From: an uncultured Sphingobacteriaceae bacterium
GTDB taxonomy: Bacteria > Bacteroidota > Bacteroidia > Sphingobacteriales > Sphingobacteriaceae
NCBI GenBank assembly: GCA_946480915.1
Contig: CAMLLO010000001.1
Location: forward strand, 1 to 64,000
Length of the DNA: 64,000 bases
Direction of reading: 5' to 3'
The notes under the pieces are model-generated. The model had not been told where the DNA came from. It did no database searches and was given only the letters and a program-made list of their open reading frames with translations. Both the position numbers and the translations under genes were made by a program. This document shows, one piece after another, positions 26,490 through 35,500 of this stretch. The first letter of the stretch is position 1. Each line of letters opens with the position of its first letter.

Positions 26490-29378
26490 CTAGTTAAGAA
26501 TCTCGCGGATATCTTCTGCACTTAATGACTTAACAAAGCTTTCCTCTGTTGTTATTAAGGATTCGGCAACAGAACGTTTTCTGTTTTGAAGCGCAAGAAT
26601 TTTTTCCTCGACAGTGTCTTTTGTAATGAATTTATAAATAAAGACCTTCTTCTTTTGACCGATTCTATGAGTCCTGTCAATTGCTTGCTGCTCGACAGCA
26701 GGATTCCACCATGGATCGAGCATGAATACGTAATCTGCCTCAGTAAGATTGAGACCAACACCTCCTGCTTTTAAAGAAATCAGGAATAATTTGATGTCGT
26801 TGTTTTTCTGGAACTCCTCTACCACTTCGCCCCTGTTTTGCGTTGAGCCGTCCAGATAGGCATATTTGATCTCTTCCGAGTCGAAATAGTTTCGATAAAT
26901 TTCCAATTGCTTCACAAACTGTGAGAATACCAGTACTTTATGTCCCCGTGATAAGACATTTTCAAGGGTATGAATCACATTTTCGAACTTTCCTGATTCT
27001 CCTTCGTAGTCCTTATCAATCATTGAAGGATGATTGGCTATCTGGCGCAGTTTGGTTAAACCTTGTAATACCTGGATTTGTGATTTCGCAAACGTGCCGT
27101 CTTCCAAAGCTCTAAGCATGTCATTTCTATACTCAGACTTTACATCATCATAATACTTCGCCTGCTCTTCGCCCATCTGGCAGTAGAAAAGCTGGATGGT
27201 TTTTTCCGGAAGTTCTTTCGCCACCTGGTCCTTTGTGCGTCTTAGCACGAATGGTTTTATGAGTGCCTGCAGCTTTCGGGCAACTTCTTCATCCCTTTTC
27301 TTTTCAATCGGAATTACAAAATCGTTTTGAAAGAAATGCTGGCTCCCTAATAAACCGGGGTTTATAAACGACATTTGAGTCCATAGGTCATTAACCGTAT
27401 TTTCTACTGGTGTACCGCTCAAAATTAGTTTATGCTTTGATTTTATTTGCTTAACTGCTTTGTATGCTTTGGATGCCGGGTTTTTAATATTCTGACTTTC
27501 GTCGAGAATCACATAATTGAAGTACAGGTTTTTGATCAGATCGATATCCACCCGTGTTATGCCGTAGGTTGTAAACACTACATCGTATTGCATAAACCGG
27601 CTAACGTCTTTACTTCTAAAAGTGCCGGTATGCTCTAAAATGCGTAAAGAGGGAGCAAACTTCTCAGCCTCCTTTACCCAGTTATAAATCAAAGATGTGG
27701 GCATTATTATTAACGAGGCCGATGTTTCGGTATGCTCTTCTTTTATTTTTTGTAAAAGGGCCAGAGTTTGAACGGTTTTACCCAAACCCATATCATCTGC
27801 AAGGCATCCTCCAAAATTGTAGTTTCGTAAAAATTGGAACCAGTTGTACCCAGCTTTCTGGTATGAACGCAGCTTACCTTTAAAATCTACCGGTACATCC
27901 AAATCTTCGATCTCCTGGAATTCACTGAGCTTTTGCAATTTCCTGTCCATCGTAGTAGATGCGAGTTCGCTATTTGCGAAGTCATTTATCAAGCCGATGT
28001 GATGCTTTTTAAGTCGTAAATGATCATCCGACTTCTCGGTGAAATGCAAGAGATTGCCATACTGCGAAAACCATTTTTCCGGAATTATGGCCACTTCGCC
28101 GGAAGGCAATGTAAATTCTCTGATCTTATTTAAAATATGGTGGCGCAAATCCATAAATGGGATTTGATATGGACCAAAATATACCACTGCTTTTAAATCA
28201 AACCAGTCGTTTCCTTCTTTAAATTCCAGATCAACTTTGCTGCTGCCAAATAAAAAGCGCTTATTGCCGTCCGGTTGTTCAATTTCGAAGCCGTTTTCCA
28301 GCAAATGTTCGTGGTTTTCGTTTAGCCAGTTTATCACACTAAACGAAGCGTCTTCTTCAGAGAAGATCTGCTTTACCTCCAGGTTCAAAAATAAAGTGCT
28401 TGCAGTTTCTAATCCCAGGCTTAGTAGATCGTCAAGCTTAGATTGTTCCCAGCTTAATGATCTTTTTATGCGATGGAACACATAATCATCGCCAATTTTT
28501 TCCATCCGGACGGTGACTTTAGTTGTGCTGCCTGCGGGAAAAACGTAGCTGTCGTATCTAAAATAAAGCTGTAGCTGAGAGATTCCTCCCGGGATGAAGA
28601 TCACCTTTAATACCGGAGTAGCATCAAACTTCTCGGTGTTTATAGTAAATCCTTCAGCGTAAACGTGGTGTTTCTCAATCAGCGGACTAACAAATTTTTC
28701 GAAATATGCTTTCTCTGATGATTTGGGGATAGAAATAAAACGTTTATTTAAAAAAGGCTGAAGCTTTTTACCTTCAATTTCGCCGTCAAAATAATACAAA
28801 ACATCCTCTAAAAGCAGCCAGGCAGGCTCATTGCAAATTACCTGGGCATCTTTAAACATAAATTCGATGCGTATGCCCTGGTATTTAATGGTAGGAAAAT
28901 ACCTGGTTCCCTCCTCATTTCTCCTGAAATGAAACAGTACAGAAGCTGGCTCATCAGCTAGCTGAATTTTACGTTCAACCGGCCACCCTTCCTTACTCAT
29001 CAAGTAAAGAGATTTATCTTTTAGGAGTTTAAATGCTTCAACAATCCGTTTCTCAATTTTCGGTCGTATGACATCATGTAACCTTTGATCGAAAGTTTTG
29101 CTGAAAAACTCAAACGGGCGCACCGGTTTTTTATGATATCGCCTGATAATATGTCCCTGTTCTGTTTCTTCTAAAAGTTTAATCAGCTTTATATCGGTTT
29201 CATCCAGAATCGACGAAAATTCTTTTGCAGTTGTTGAAAATAATCGCTGATAGGTAAGAGAAAAATCCCCGTCCTGATTTAACTGAACAATGTGAGGTTC
29301 GATTAAATATCCAAGAAATTCGTGTTTACACAACGAATAAACAATCTTACAGGGCTTAGAGCTATCAACACGTAACAT
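26490..29378 (-). CDS. SNF2-family DEAD/DEAH-box helicase
   Basis: The protein has 962 residues. A SNF2-associated N-terminal region (about 1-480) precedes the ATPase: LADDMGLGKTVQTL (Walker A, about 527-540), DESQ in place of DEAH, LILSGTPVEN, then the C-terminal helicase lobe with VFSQFVKQLEIYR, LISLKAGGVGLNLT and the arginine-finger block QAIDRTHRIGQKK. It is a double-stranded-DNA translocase, probably remodelling DNA-protein complexes such as stalled polymerase; the exact target is unknown. Monocistronic, upstream of ileS on the same strand with a 136-bp gap. Confidence 0.93.
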   Translation of the reverse strand: MLRVDSSKPCKIVYSLCKHEFLGYLIEPHIVQLNQDGDFSLTYQRLFSTTAKEFSSILDETDIKLIKLLEETEQGHIIRRYHKKPVRPFEFFSKTFDQRLHDVIRPKIEKRIVEAFKLLKDKSLYLMSKEGWPVERKIQLADEPASVLFHFRRNEEGTRYFPTIKYQGIRIEFMFKDAQVICNEPAWLLLEDVLYYFDGEIEGKKLQPFLNKRFISIPKSSEKAYFEKFVSPLIEKHHVYAEGFTINTEKFDATPVLKVIFIPGGISQLQLYFRYDSYVFPAGSTTKVTVRMEKIGDDYVFHRIKRSLSWEQSKLDDLLSLGLETASTLFLNLEVKQIFSEEDASFSVINWLNENHEHLLENGFEIEQPDGNKRFLFGSSKVDLEFKEGNDWFDLKAVVYFGPYQIPFMDLRHHILNKIREFTLPSGEVAIIPEKWFSQYGNLLHFTEKSDDHLRLKKHHIGLINDFANSELASTTMDRKLQKLSEFQEIEDLDVPVDFKGKLRSYQKAGYNWFQFLRNYNFGGCLADDMGLGKTVQTLALLQKIKEEHTETSASLIIMPTSLIYNWVKEAEKFAPSLRILEHTGTFRSKDVSRFMQYDVVFTTYGITRVDIDLIKNLYFNYVILDESQNIKNPASKAYKAVKQIKSKHKLILSGTPVENTVNDLWTQMSFINPGLLGSQHFFQNDFVIPIEKKRDEEVARKLQALIKPFVLRRTKDQVAKELPEKTIQLFYCQMGEEQAKYYDDVKSEYRNDMLRALEDGTFAKSQIQVLQGLTKLRQIANHPSMIDKDYEGESGKFENVIHTLENVLSRGHKVLVFSQFVKQLEIYRNYFDSEEIKYAYLDGSTQNRGEVVEEFQKNNDIKLFLISLKAGGVGLNLTEADYVFMLDPWWNPAVEQQAIDRTHRIGQKKKVFIYKFITKDTVEEKILALQNRKRSVAESLITTEESFVKSLSAEDIREILN

Positions 29379-29515
29379 TTAGAAACAGATAAAAATTTGT
29401 CTAAGCAAGCAGATAAAAAATGTTAAACATAGATAGAATTCCGTTGGAAAGCAACAGTAAAAGTACCCGATTGAAAACATGAAATATAAAGTACTTTCCC
29501 TAAGCAAACTATTTT

Positions 29516-29523
29516 TACCTTTG
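29516..29523 (+). promoter_or_regulatory. -7 promoter element before the TPP riboswitch
   Basis: TACCTTTG matches TAnnTTTG exactly. The expected transcription start (about 29528-29531) coincides with the 5' end of the riboswitch aptamer. Confidence 0.65.
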
Positions 29524-29530
29524 CGACATC

Positions 29531-29708
29531 ATAAGGGGTGCTTTTTGTGCATTGAATCGGCTTTAGCGATCGGCAACACAAACAGGCTGAGATTACACCC
29601 ATCAAAGAAGCTGAAAAGGAAGATTAAAGGAAAGATTGATCTACATCTTAACCCAAAACTTTAGCTTCAATGAGCACTTGATCCGGATAATGCCGGCGTA
29701 GGGAGGTA
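29531..29708 (+). promoter_or_regulatory. TPP (thiamine pyrophosphate) riboswitch
   Basis: The conserved THI-element blocks appear in order: GGGGTGC (29535-29541), CTGAGATTACACCC (29587-29600) and TGATCCGG, ATAATGCCGGCGTAGGGA (29679-29704). The spacer between the second and third block is about 75 nt, longer than in E. coli thiM, which fits an extended P3 arm. The start codon of the TonB receptor is 57 bp downstream. AGGGGT (29534-29539) can pair with ACCCCT (29726-29731), a possible alternative fold. TPP binding normally turns expression off. Confidence 0.93.
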
Positions 29709-29764
29709 GAGTTAATAATGCAGGAACCCCTCTTGCAATGTTGTTTAACTTATAAAAATTCAAA

Positions 29765-32203
29765 TTGAAAAAGATCTTATTGTTAGCCTTCGCGGCGATG
29801 TTATTGCCTGGTTTCGTATCGGCACAGTTTTCTATTAGTGGAAAGGTTTCGGATGATTTAACACAGCAAGCCTTGGCAGGTGCCAGTATAACTGCTGGAA
29901 ATTACCGTGTACAATCGAACACCGCAGGTGAGTTCCTGATTCCTAATCTTAAAGCAGGAACTTATCTTGTAAATATATCTTATTTAGGCTATCAGACTTA
30001 TCGTCAAAGTATTGCGCTAACTACTAATGAAAGGTTGACGGTGTCTCTGAGAAAAAGTGCAACTGTTACCGACGAAGTATTAGTAGAATCTACCCGGGCA
30101 AATAAAAATTCGGCAACAACGTATCGCAATGTAAGCAAAGATGATCTGGAAAAGAACAATTTAGGCCAGGATCTCCCTTACCTGCTAAATCAAACTCCCT
30201 CAGTGGTTGTAAGTTCGGATGCTGGTAATGGCATTGGTTACACCGGTATTCGCATCCGCGGAAGCGACCCAACAAGGATTAATGTAACTCTAAATGGAAT
30301 TCCTTATAACGACTCGGAAAGCCAGGGTTTGTTTTGGGTAAATATGCCTGACCTTGCTTCTTCGGTAGATAATATTCAAATCCAACGCGGCGTAGGTACT
30401 TCAACAAATGGAGCCGGTGCATTTGGGGCAAGTTTAAATGTACAAACGATTACTTTAAGGGATTCGGCCTATGCTGAGGTCAACAATACTGCGGGTTCGT
30501 TCGGAACATTAAAGAGCACCATTATGGTGGGCACCGGCTTGATGAACGGCTTTACGTTTGACGGTCGCTTATCCAGAATTCAATCCGACGGCTTTATTGA
30601 CCGGGGTTCATCTAAATTGAAGTCGTACTTTTTAAGTGGAGCTTATTATGGCAAAAAGGATCTGATCCGCGCCAATGTTTTCTCAGGAACTGAAAAGACA
30701 TTTCAGGTTTGGAATGGAGTGCCGGAGGCTAAACTAACCGGCGACAATGCCGCCTTATTAACTCATTATTACAATAATCTTGGTTACTTGTATCATACAA
30801 CCGCAGATTCTATTAACCTTTTTGATGCCGACCGAAGGAAGTATAGTCAGTTTTTGTACGATGACCAAACGGATAATTACACCCAGGACCATTATCAAGT
30901 ATTATATACTCACACGTTCTCGCCTCAATTAAATATCAATACTGCATTGCATTATACCTATGGTCGGGGATATTATGAAGAGTACAAAAACGCACAAGCT
31001 TTAAGCGACTATGGACTTGCTGCGGTAGAAGTTGGCGGTACAACAATTAGCGAAACGGATTTGATACGTCGCCGTTGGCTGGACAATGATTTTTATGGTT
31101 TAACATACTCATTAAATTATAGCCCTTCAGAAAAACTTAATTTAATAGTAGGCGGAGCCTATAATGAATACGACGGGCATCATTTCGGCGAGGTGATATG
31201 GGCCCAGTTTACGGGCGCTAGTAAGATCAGGCAGCGATATTATGATGGAAATGGATTTAAAACAGACTTTAATATTTACGGCCGGGGCAATTACCAACTC
31301 GGTAAGCTGAATCTATTTGCAGATATGCAGTTGAGGTATATCGATTATAAAATCAGCGGAACAGACAAGCTTCGTAACCCACAGGATCAGGACATCAACT
31401 TGAATTTTTTCAATCCTAAAGTCGGACTTACCTATCAGATTGATGGCCAAAGTTCGGCTTACGCCTCTTTCGCGGTAGCAAATAAGGAACCAAATCGTGA
31501 CGACTATATTTATTCGAACCCGAAACCTGAAAATCTAAAGAATATCGAAGCCGGATACAGAATTCGTGGGAACGCTTTCGCTGCCGGATTAAATGCTTTC
31601 GGGATGCTCTATAAAGATCAGCTGGTTTTAACCGGGAAGATCAATGATGTGGGAGAATATATTCGCCAGAATGTTGCAGACAGCTATCGCATCGGCCTTG
31701 AGCTAGATGCTGCATATCAGTTTACTCAGAATCTTTCATGGGCAGGCACAGCGGCACTGAGTCGGAACAAGGTAAAAAACTTCACTGAGTTTGGTGATGA
31801 TTACGATAATGGCGGACAGTTTAGCAATAATTTCAGCAATACCGATATCGCCCTTTCGCCCTCTTTTATAGGCTCAAGCGAGCTTAGTTATCGCCCACTT
31901 AAAAGGTTTGAAGCGGCTTTATTAAGCAAATATGTGAGCAAGCAATATCTTGATAATACTTCAAACGATAATAGAAAGTTATCGGCTTTTGACGTGCACG
32001 ACCTCAGATTGCGATACAATACCTCATTTAAACAATTGAAAAATATCGGATTGAGCTTGCTTGTTAATAATATCTTTTCCGAAAAGTATTCGGCCAATGG
32101 ATACTCATACAGCTTTATGTATAATAGTGCCGTAACCACAGAAAATTTTTATTATCCGCAGGCATACCGTAATTTTTTACTATCCCTAAGTGTGAAGTTT
32201 TAA
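29765..32203 (+). CDS. TonB-dependent receptor, predicted thiamine transporter
   Basis: The start is a TTG at 29765: an in-frame TAA lies at 29753 and the TTG opens a clear signal peptide (MKKILLLAFAAMLLPGFVSAQ). The product has 812 residues. Residues about 22-105 are a carboxypeptidase-regulatory-like domain; the plug has NLGQDLPYLLNQTPSVV and GYTGIRIRGSDPTRINVTLNGIPYNDSESQG; a 22-strand barrel follows, ending in NFLLSLSVKF. The upstream TPP riboswitch implies that the substrate is thiamine or a thiamine precursor/derivative. In Bacteroidota such a receptor is often followed by pnuT and a TPK gene; here it is alone. A terminator follows. Confidence 0.92.
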   Translation: MKKILLLAFAAMLLPGFVSAQFSISGKVSDDLTQQALAGASITAGNYRVQSNTAGEFLIPNLKAGTYLVNISYLGYQTYRQSIALTTNERLTVSLRKSATVTDEVLVESTRANKNSATTYRNVSKDDLEKNNLGQDLPYLLNQTPSVVVSSDAGNGIGYTGIRIRGSDPTRINVTLNGIPYNDSESQGLFWVNMPDLASSVDNIQIQRGVGTSTNGAGAFGASLNVQTITLRDSAYAEVNNTAGSFGTLKSTIMVGTGLMNGFTFDGRLSRIQSDGFIDRGSSKLKSYFLSGAYYGKKDLIRANVFSGTEKTFQVWNGVPEAKLTGDNAALLTHYYNNLGYLYHTTADSINLFDADRRKYSQFLYDDQTDNYTQDHYQVLYTHTFSPQLNINTALHYTYGRGYYEEYKNAQALSDYGLAAVEVGGTTISETDLIRRRWLDNDFYGLTYSLNYSPSEKLNLIVGGAYNEYDGHHFGEVIWAQFTGASKIRQRYYDGNGFKTDFNIYGRGNYQLGKLNLFADMQLRYIDYKISGTDKLRNPQDQDINLNFFNPKVGLTYQIDGQSSAYASFAVANKEPNRDDYIYSNPKPENLKNIEAGYRIRGNAFAAGLNAFGMLYKDQLVLTGKINDVGEYIRQNVADSYRIGLELDAAYQFTQNLSWAGTAALSRNKVKNFTEFGDDYDNGGQFSNNFSNTDIALSPSFIGSSELSYRPLKRFEAALLSKYVSKQYLDNTSNDNRKLSAFDVHDLRLRYNTSFKQLKNIGLSLLVNNIFSEKYSANGYSYSFMYNSAVTTENFYYPQAYRNFLLSLSVKF

Positions 32204-32225
32204 GGGACTGCGCGAGCTATGTAAG

Positions 32226-32266
32226 AGGAGGGTTGTGGCATGGGGCCGCGGCCCTCTTTTTGCGTT
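32226..32266 (+). terminator. Terminator of the TonB receptor gene
   Basis: Stem GAGGG/CCCTC with an inner GTGG/CCGC helix, followed by TTTTT, about 25 bp after the stop codon. Confidence 0.6.
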
Positions 32267-32294
32267 TATGCTGTGTGTAAGAATGATTTTTTTC

Positions 32295-32786
32295 CTAGGT
32301 CATTTGTTCCAATACCTTTGGCAGCTTTTTCCTCAACTGCTTCTTCCAACCCATTTGCATTATCAAACTTACAATAACCAATTTTAGCCCCGCATAACCC
32401 GAATGCTCCATCAAAAGAATTGTTCCGCCACAGGTTGGTTCTAGCGTAAAACTTAAAACTGTGTTTAATTCAGTAAAAATTCCTTTAGTCATTTTGTCTG
32501 CCGAATCAGAGTGGATGCCTGCACAAGCTAATGCTTTTTCTCCGGTTGCTTCTCCTTTGTAGGTGTATGCAATGTGCTTTACTGGTTCAATGGCTGTTAT
32601 TTCACAATGCGTAATTCCATCCCAGCCTTTTTGTGGAGCCATTCGGAAAGTGAAATAATGATTTAGCTCGGGTTTGATGTCATTTTCCATAAACCAGCTC
32701 CCGAGCAGTTTAGCGTCTGTTAATGCCAGCCAAACTTTGTCGGGTGAATATTGTAAAACAGTTTTAAGTCTGATTGTTCGTTTCAT
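32295..32786 (-). CDS. SRPBCC/AHSA1-domain protein
   Basis: The protein has 163 residues and the START-like AHSA1 pattern: YSPDKVWLALTDAKLLGSWF at the N-terminus, ITHCEITAIEP in the middle, VLSFTLEP, ILLMEHSGY and a C-terminal helix GWKKQLRKKLPKVLEQM. The fold is a small hydrophobic-ligand pocket; members have varied roles and the ligand is unknown. Single gene, convergent with the thiamine receptor. The spacing to the toxin-antitoxin pair (97 bp) gives no evidence of co-transcription. Confidence 0.85.
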   Translation of the reverse strand: MKRTIRLKTVLQYSPDKVWLALTDAKLLGSWFMENDIKPELNHYFTFRMAPQKGWDGITHCEITAIEPVKHIAYTYKGEATGEKALACAGIHSDSADKMTKGIFTELNTVLSFTLEPTCGGTILLMEHSGYAGLKLVIVSLIMQMGWKKQLRKKLPKVLEQMT

Positions 32787-32883
32787 TGGCTTGCTTTTGT
32801 CGGCCCAAACAAGGGTTCTTTCTTCTTGCTTTCGTTAGATATGAAATTTTAAGAGAGCACGAGAGTTATTTTAAGAGATTGGA

Positions 32884-33186
32884 TTAAAGTTTGATTGAAA
32901 GCTCTAATTGTCCGCCCAAGCCTAATTCAACTATTTTTTTAAGCGTCGAGAAACGGACCTCTTTTATGTTATTCTCAATTTTTGAAATATATGATTTGGT
33001 CGTACCAACCTTTTCTGCCAACTGTTCTTGGGTTAATCCTTTTTCAAGTCTTGCTTCATGAATTAACGCACCGATTTTAAAGTTTTCATAACCTGCTTCC
33101 AATTCATTACGCTTTGAAGTTCCAATTTTCCCGTAATGTTTATCCTTAAACTGCTCAAGTGTCGTGGTGTTATTTTTCGCTTTCAT
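32884..33186 (-). CDS. XRE-family antitoxin (HigA-like)
   Basis: The protein has 100 residues. A helix-turn-helix at about 37-90 reads LIHEARLEKGLTQEQLAEKVGTTKSYISKIENN, a classic XRE/Cro motif. The N-terminal part (GKIGTSKRNELEAGYENF) is typical of the HigA antitoxin group. Its start overlaps the 3' end of the toxin gene by 17 bp, and the toxin comes first, which is the HigBA order. Antitoxin binding to the operon promoter is expected but no operator was identified by eye. Confidence 0.88.
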   Translation of the reverse strand: MKAKNNTTTLEQFKDKHYGKIGTSKRNELEAGYENFKIGALIHEARLEKGLTQEQLAEKVGTTKSYISKIENNIKEVRFSTLKKIVELGLGGQLELSIKL

Positions 33187-33517
33187 ATTCTTCCTTTATT
33201 TTAAGTGCCCTTTCAATTTCTTGTTTTGGTGTTTTTTGGGTTTTCTTCTGGAATCCATTTGCCAGAACCACTAATTGCCCCTGATCGAAAAAACAAAAAA
33301 TTCGAAATATATCACTGCCTTGTTGCACTCGGATTTCGAAGAGTCCGTCCGTGTTTTCAATATGTTTAAGATATAATTCAGGAACTCTTTGATGTTCCTC
33401 TATCAGGTCCAAGGTCCAAATGATTTTATTTTTTACTTTGTCTCGTTGTTTGACGAAGAAATTGTCAAAGTAGTTTTTATAAAATATGATTGTTCTAAAT
33501 TTCTGTTTTTGGGACAC
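33170..33517 (-). CDS. RelE/HigB-like toxin (Gp49 family)
   Basis: The protein has 115 residues and a Gp49/HigB pattern: KVKNKIIWTLDLIEE, the conserved LKHIENTDGLFEIRV, FRIFCFFDQG, and NGFQKKTQKTPKQEIERALKI near the end. These toxins are usually ribosome-dependent mRNA endonucleases. The start is a GTG (33517-33515) because no in-frame ATG is near. A perfect -7 element lies only 4 bp before the GTG, so the message is probably leaderless or nearly so. Confidence 0.87.
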   Translation of the reverse strand: MSQKQKFRTIIFYKNYFDNFFVKQRDKVKNKIIWTLDLIEEHQRVPELYLKHIENTDGLFEIRVQQGSDIFRIFCFFDQGQLVVLANGFQKKTQKTPKQEIERALKIKEEYESEK

Positions 33518-33521
33518 GTAA

Positions 33522-33529
33522 CAAAGATA
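33522..33529 (-). promoter_or_regulatory. -7 promoter element of the toxin-antitoxin operon
   Basis: On the minus strand TATCTTTG matches TAnnTTTG exactly and is separated from the GTG start by TTAC only, which predicts a leaderless transcript. Confidence 0.65.
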
Positions 33530-33802
33530 AGGAAAGTTGCACTAAAGTGAAATATTATTGAATTGTTCCGATATTCGTGTTAGTGTACAAAAAGCAACTT
33601 ATTTGGTCTTCCCGGACCGTTTCCAGTGGTCAGAATGCCGTTTCTGTATTGATTTATCTCCTTTGACAGGAATTTAAGAGTCTGCGGCTGTGTTTATTTA
33701 ATTCCAAGCTTTTAAGTTCTCTGGGTATTATTCTGCTACTCTCTAAAAATTAATAGTACATTCAGATCCAAATACGAGATTTGCATACCATATTTTTAAT
33801 AA

Positions 33803-35461
33803 ATGAAACTTAAATATCTTCTCTTATCTATTCTCATCTGCTATTGCTTTTTAGCATTTCCACAGCAAAAGTCCACTGCCCTGCCCAGACCTAAGCTGGT
33901 GATTGGCCTGGTAGTAGATCAGATGCGATGGGATTTCCTTTATCGCTACTACGAACGCTATGGAACGGATGGGTTCAAGCGTCTTTTAAACGAAGGCTTC
34001 AGTTGCGAGAATACGCAGATCTCCTATATCCCAACCTATACCGCCTGCGGGCATGCAAGTTTATATACGGGTTCAGTTCCTTCTATAAATGGTATTTCGG
34101 GTAACAGTTGGATTGTGCAATCTTCCGGGTACATGATGTATTGTACTGAGGATACAACAGTCCAATCTGTGGGAACAACTTCCAAAGCAGGTAAAATGTC
34201 GCCAAAGAATCTATTGACAAATACTATTACCGATGAATTAAAGCTGGCTACCAATTTCCGTTCAAAAGTGATTGGAATTGCTTTTAAAGATCGGGGCAGT
34301 ATATTACCTGCAGGCCATTCAGCAGATGCTGCTTACTGGTATGATGATCTGACCGGAAACTGGATTACGAGTACTTATTACCGGGCCAACCTGCCGCTTT
34401 GGGTAGAAAAATACAATAGTCAGCGGCTGGTTGAAAAATATTTGACTCAGACGTGGGAGACGATGTATCCGCTTGATTCGTATGTGCAAAGCAGTCCCGA
34501 TAATTCGCCCCGCTATGAAGGAAAATTTCAGGACGAAAAGGCGCCTGTATTTCCGCATGGCCCGTTGCAGAGCCCTGCGAATGATTTCAGCAAAATTAAA
34601 AACAGTCCTTATGCAAATACCTTGACACTCGATTTTGCAAAGTCGGCCATCAGAAGTGAGGGAATGGGAAAAAGCGGATTAACAGATTTTCTGGCGATCA
34701 GCCTGTCTGCTTCCGACTACGTCGGGCATCAGTTTGGCCCTAATTCAGTCGAAGTGGAGGATCTGTATTTGAGGATGGATAGAGATATCGCCGACTTTCT
34801 AACCTATCTGGATAGAACTATAGGAAAAGGGCAATATACCGTATTTTTGTCGGCAGACCACGGCGCAGCTCATAATCCAAACTTTTTAGCTGATCATAAA
34901 ATTCCTGCAGGTATTTGGAACGGCACGAATAATTCTACGCGAGGTGTGGAAGAGCTGAATGGGATCTTATCCAGGAAATATGGGAGCGATAAAATAATAA
35001 GAAATGTATATAATTACCAGGTCCATTTTAATTATCCGCTGTTAAGCGACAAAGGATTAGAGATTAATCAGATAAAAAGAGATGTAATCGCCTATTATAA
35101 AAGTCAAAGTAATATTTCATACGTGGTTGATTTAAAAAACATTGGTGCTGAAGCTATTCCAGAAGTATTAAAGACACGCATCATCAACGGCTATAATGAA
35201 AAACGAAGTGGAGAAATCCAACTGATCCCAAACCCGGGATATTATCAGGGATACGGAACCGAAGTGACCGGTACCACCCACGGAACCTGGAACCCTTACG
35301 ATAGCCATATTCCACTGGTTTTTATGGGCTGGGGAATTAAGCAGGGTAAAACGAACCGTCTGACAAATATGGCAGATGTGGCCTCAACGCTCGCGGCCCT
35401 GCTTCATATTCAGGAGCCTAATGGTAATATTGGACAACCCATAATTGAATTATTAAAATAA
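33803..35461 (+). CDS. pafA: PafA-type alkaline phosphatase
   Basis: The protein has 552 residues and a signal peptide (about 1-21). Alkaline-phosphatase-superfamily residues are easy to place: metal ligand D39 (VVDQMRWD), nucleophile T80 (PTYTACGHAS), N101 (SGNSW), K162 and R164 (FKDRGS), then ASDYVGHQFGP, SADHGAAH and GTTHGTWNP. The Asn/Lys/Arg set is that of the phosphate monoesterase PafA of Elizabethkingia, so a periplasmic, phosphate-insensitive phosphomonoesterase is predicted. It is not a sulfatase, because the C/S-x-P-x-R motif is absent, so it is not a target of the formylglycine enzyme at 6.9 kb. Confidence 0.92.
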   Translation: MKLKYLLLSILICYCFLAFPQQKSTALPRPKLVIGLVVDQMRWDFLYRYYERYGTDGFKRLLNEGFSCENTQISYIPTYTACGHASLYTGSVPSINGISGNSWIVQSSGYMMYCTEDTTVQSVGTTSKAGKMSPKNLLTNTITDELKLATNFRSKVIGIAFKDRGSILPAGHSADAAYWYDDLTGNWITSTYYRANLPLWVEKYNSQRLVEKYLTQTWETMYPLDSYVQSSPDNSPRYEGKFQDEKAPVFPHGPLQSPANDFSKIKNSPYANTLTLDFAKSAIRSEGMGKSGLTDFLAISLSASDYVGHQFGPNSVEVEDLYLRMDRDIADFLTYLDRTIGKGQYTVFLSADHGAAHNPNFLADHKIPAGIWNGTNNSTRGVEELNGILSRKYGSDKIIRNVYNYQVHFNYPLLSDKGLEINQIKRDVIAYYKSQSNISYVVDLKNIGAEAIPEVLKTRIINGYNEKRSGEIQLIPNPGYYQGYGTEVTGTTHGTWNPYDSHIPLVFMGWGIKQGKTNRLTNMADVASTLAALLHIQEPNGNIGQPIIELLK

Positions 35462-35500
35462 ACTAAACACCCCACGACCTTAGGTCTTTAGATTCAAAAA

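Noticed and set aside
29479..29664. Short plus-strand frame before the TonB receptor
   Set aside because: It overlaps the TPP riboswitch, whose conserved bases explain the sequence; there is no coding pattern.
33803..35461. Sulfatase or nucleotide pyrophosphatase assignment for the PafA-like protein
   Set aside because: The nucleophile is Thr in TYTACGH and the Asn/Lys/Arg set matches PafA; no C/S-x-P-x-R motif is present.
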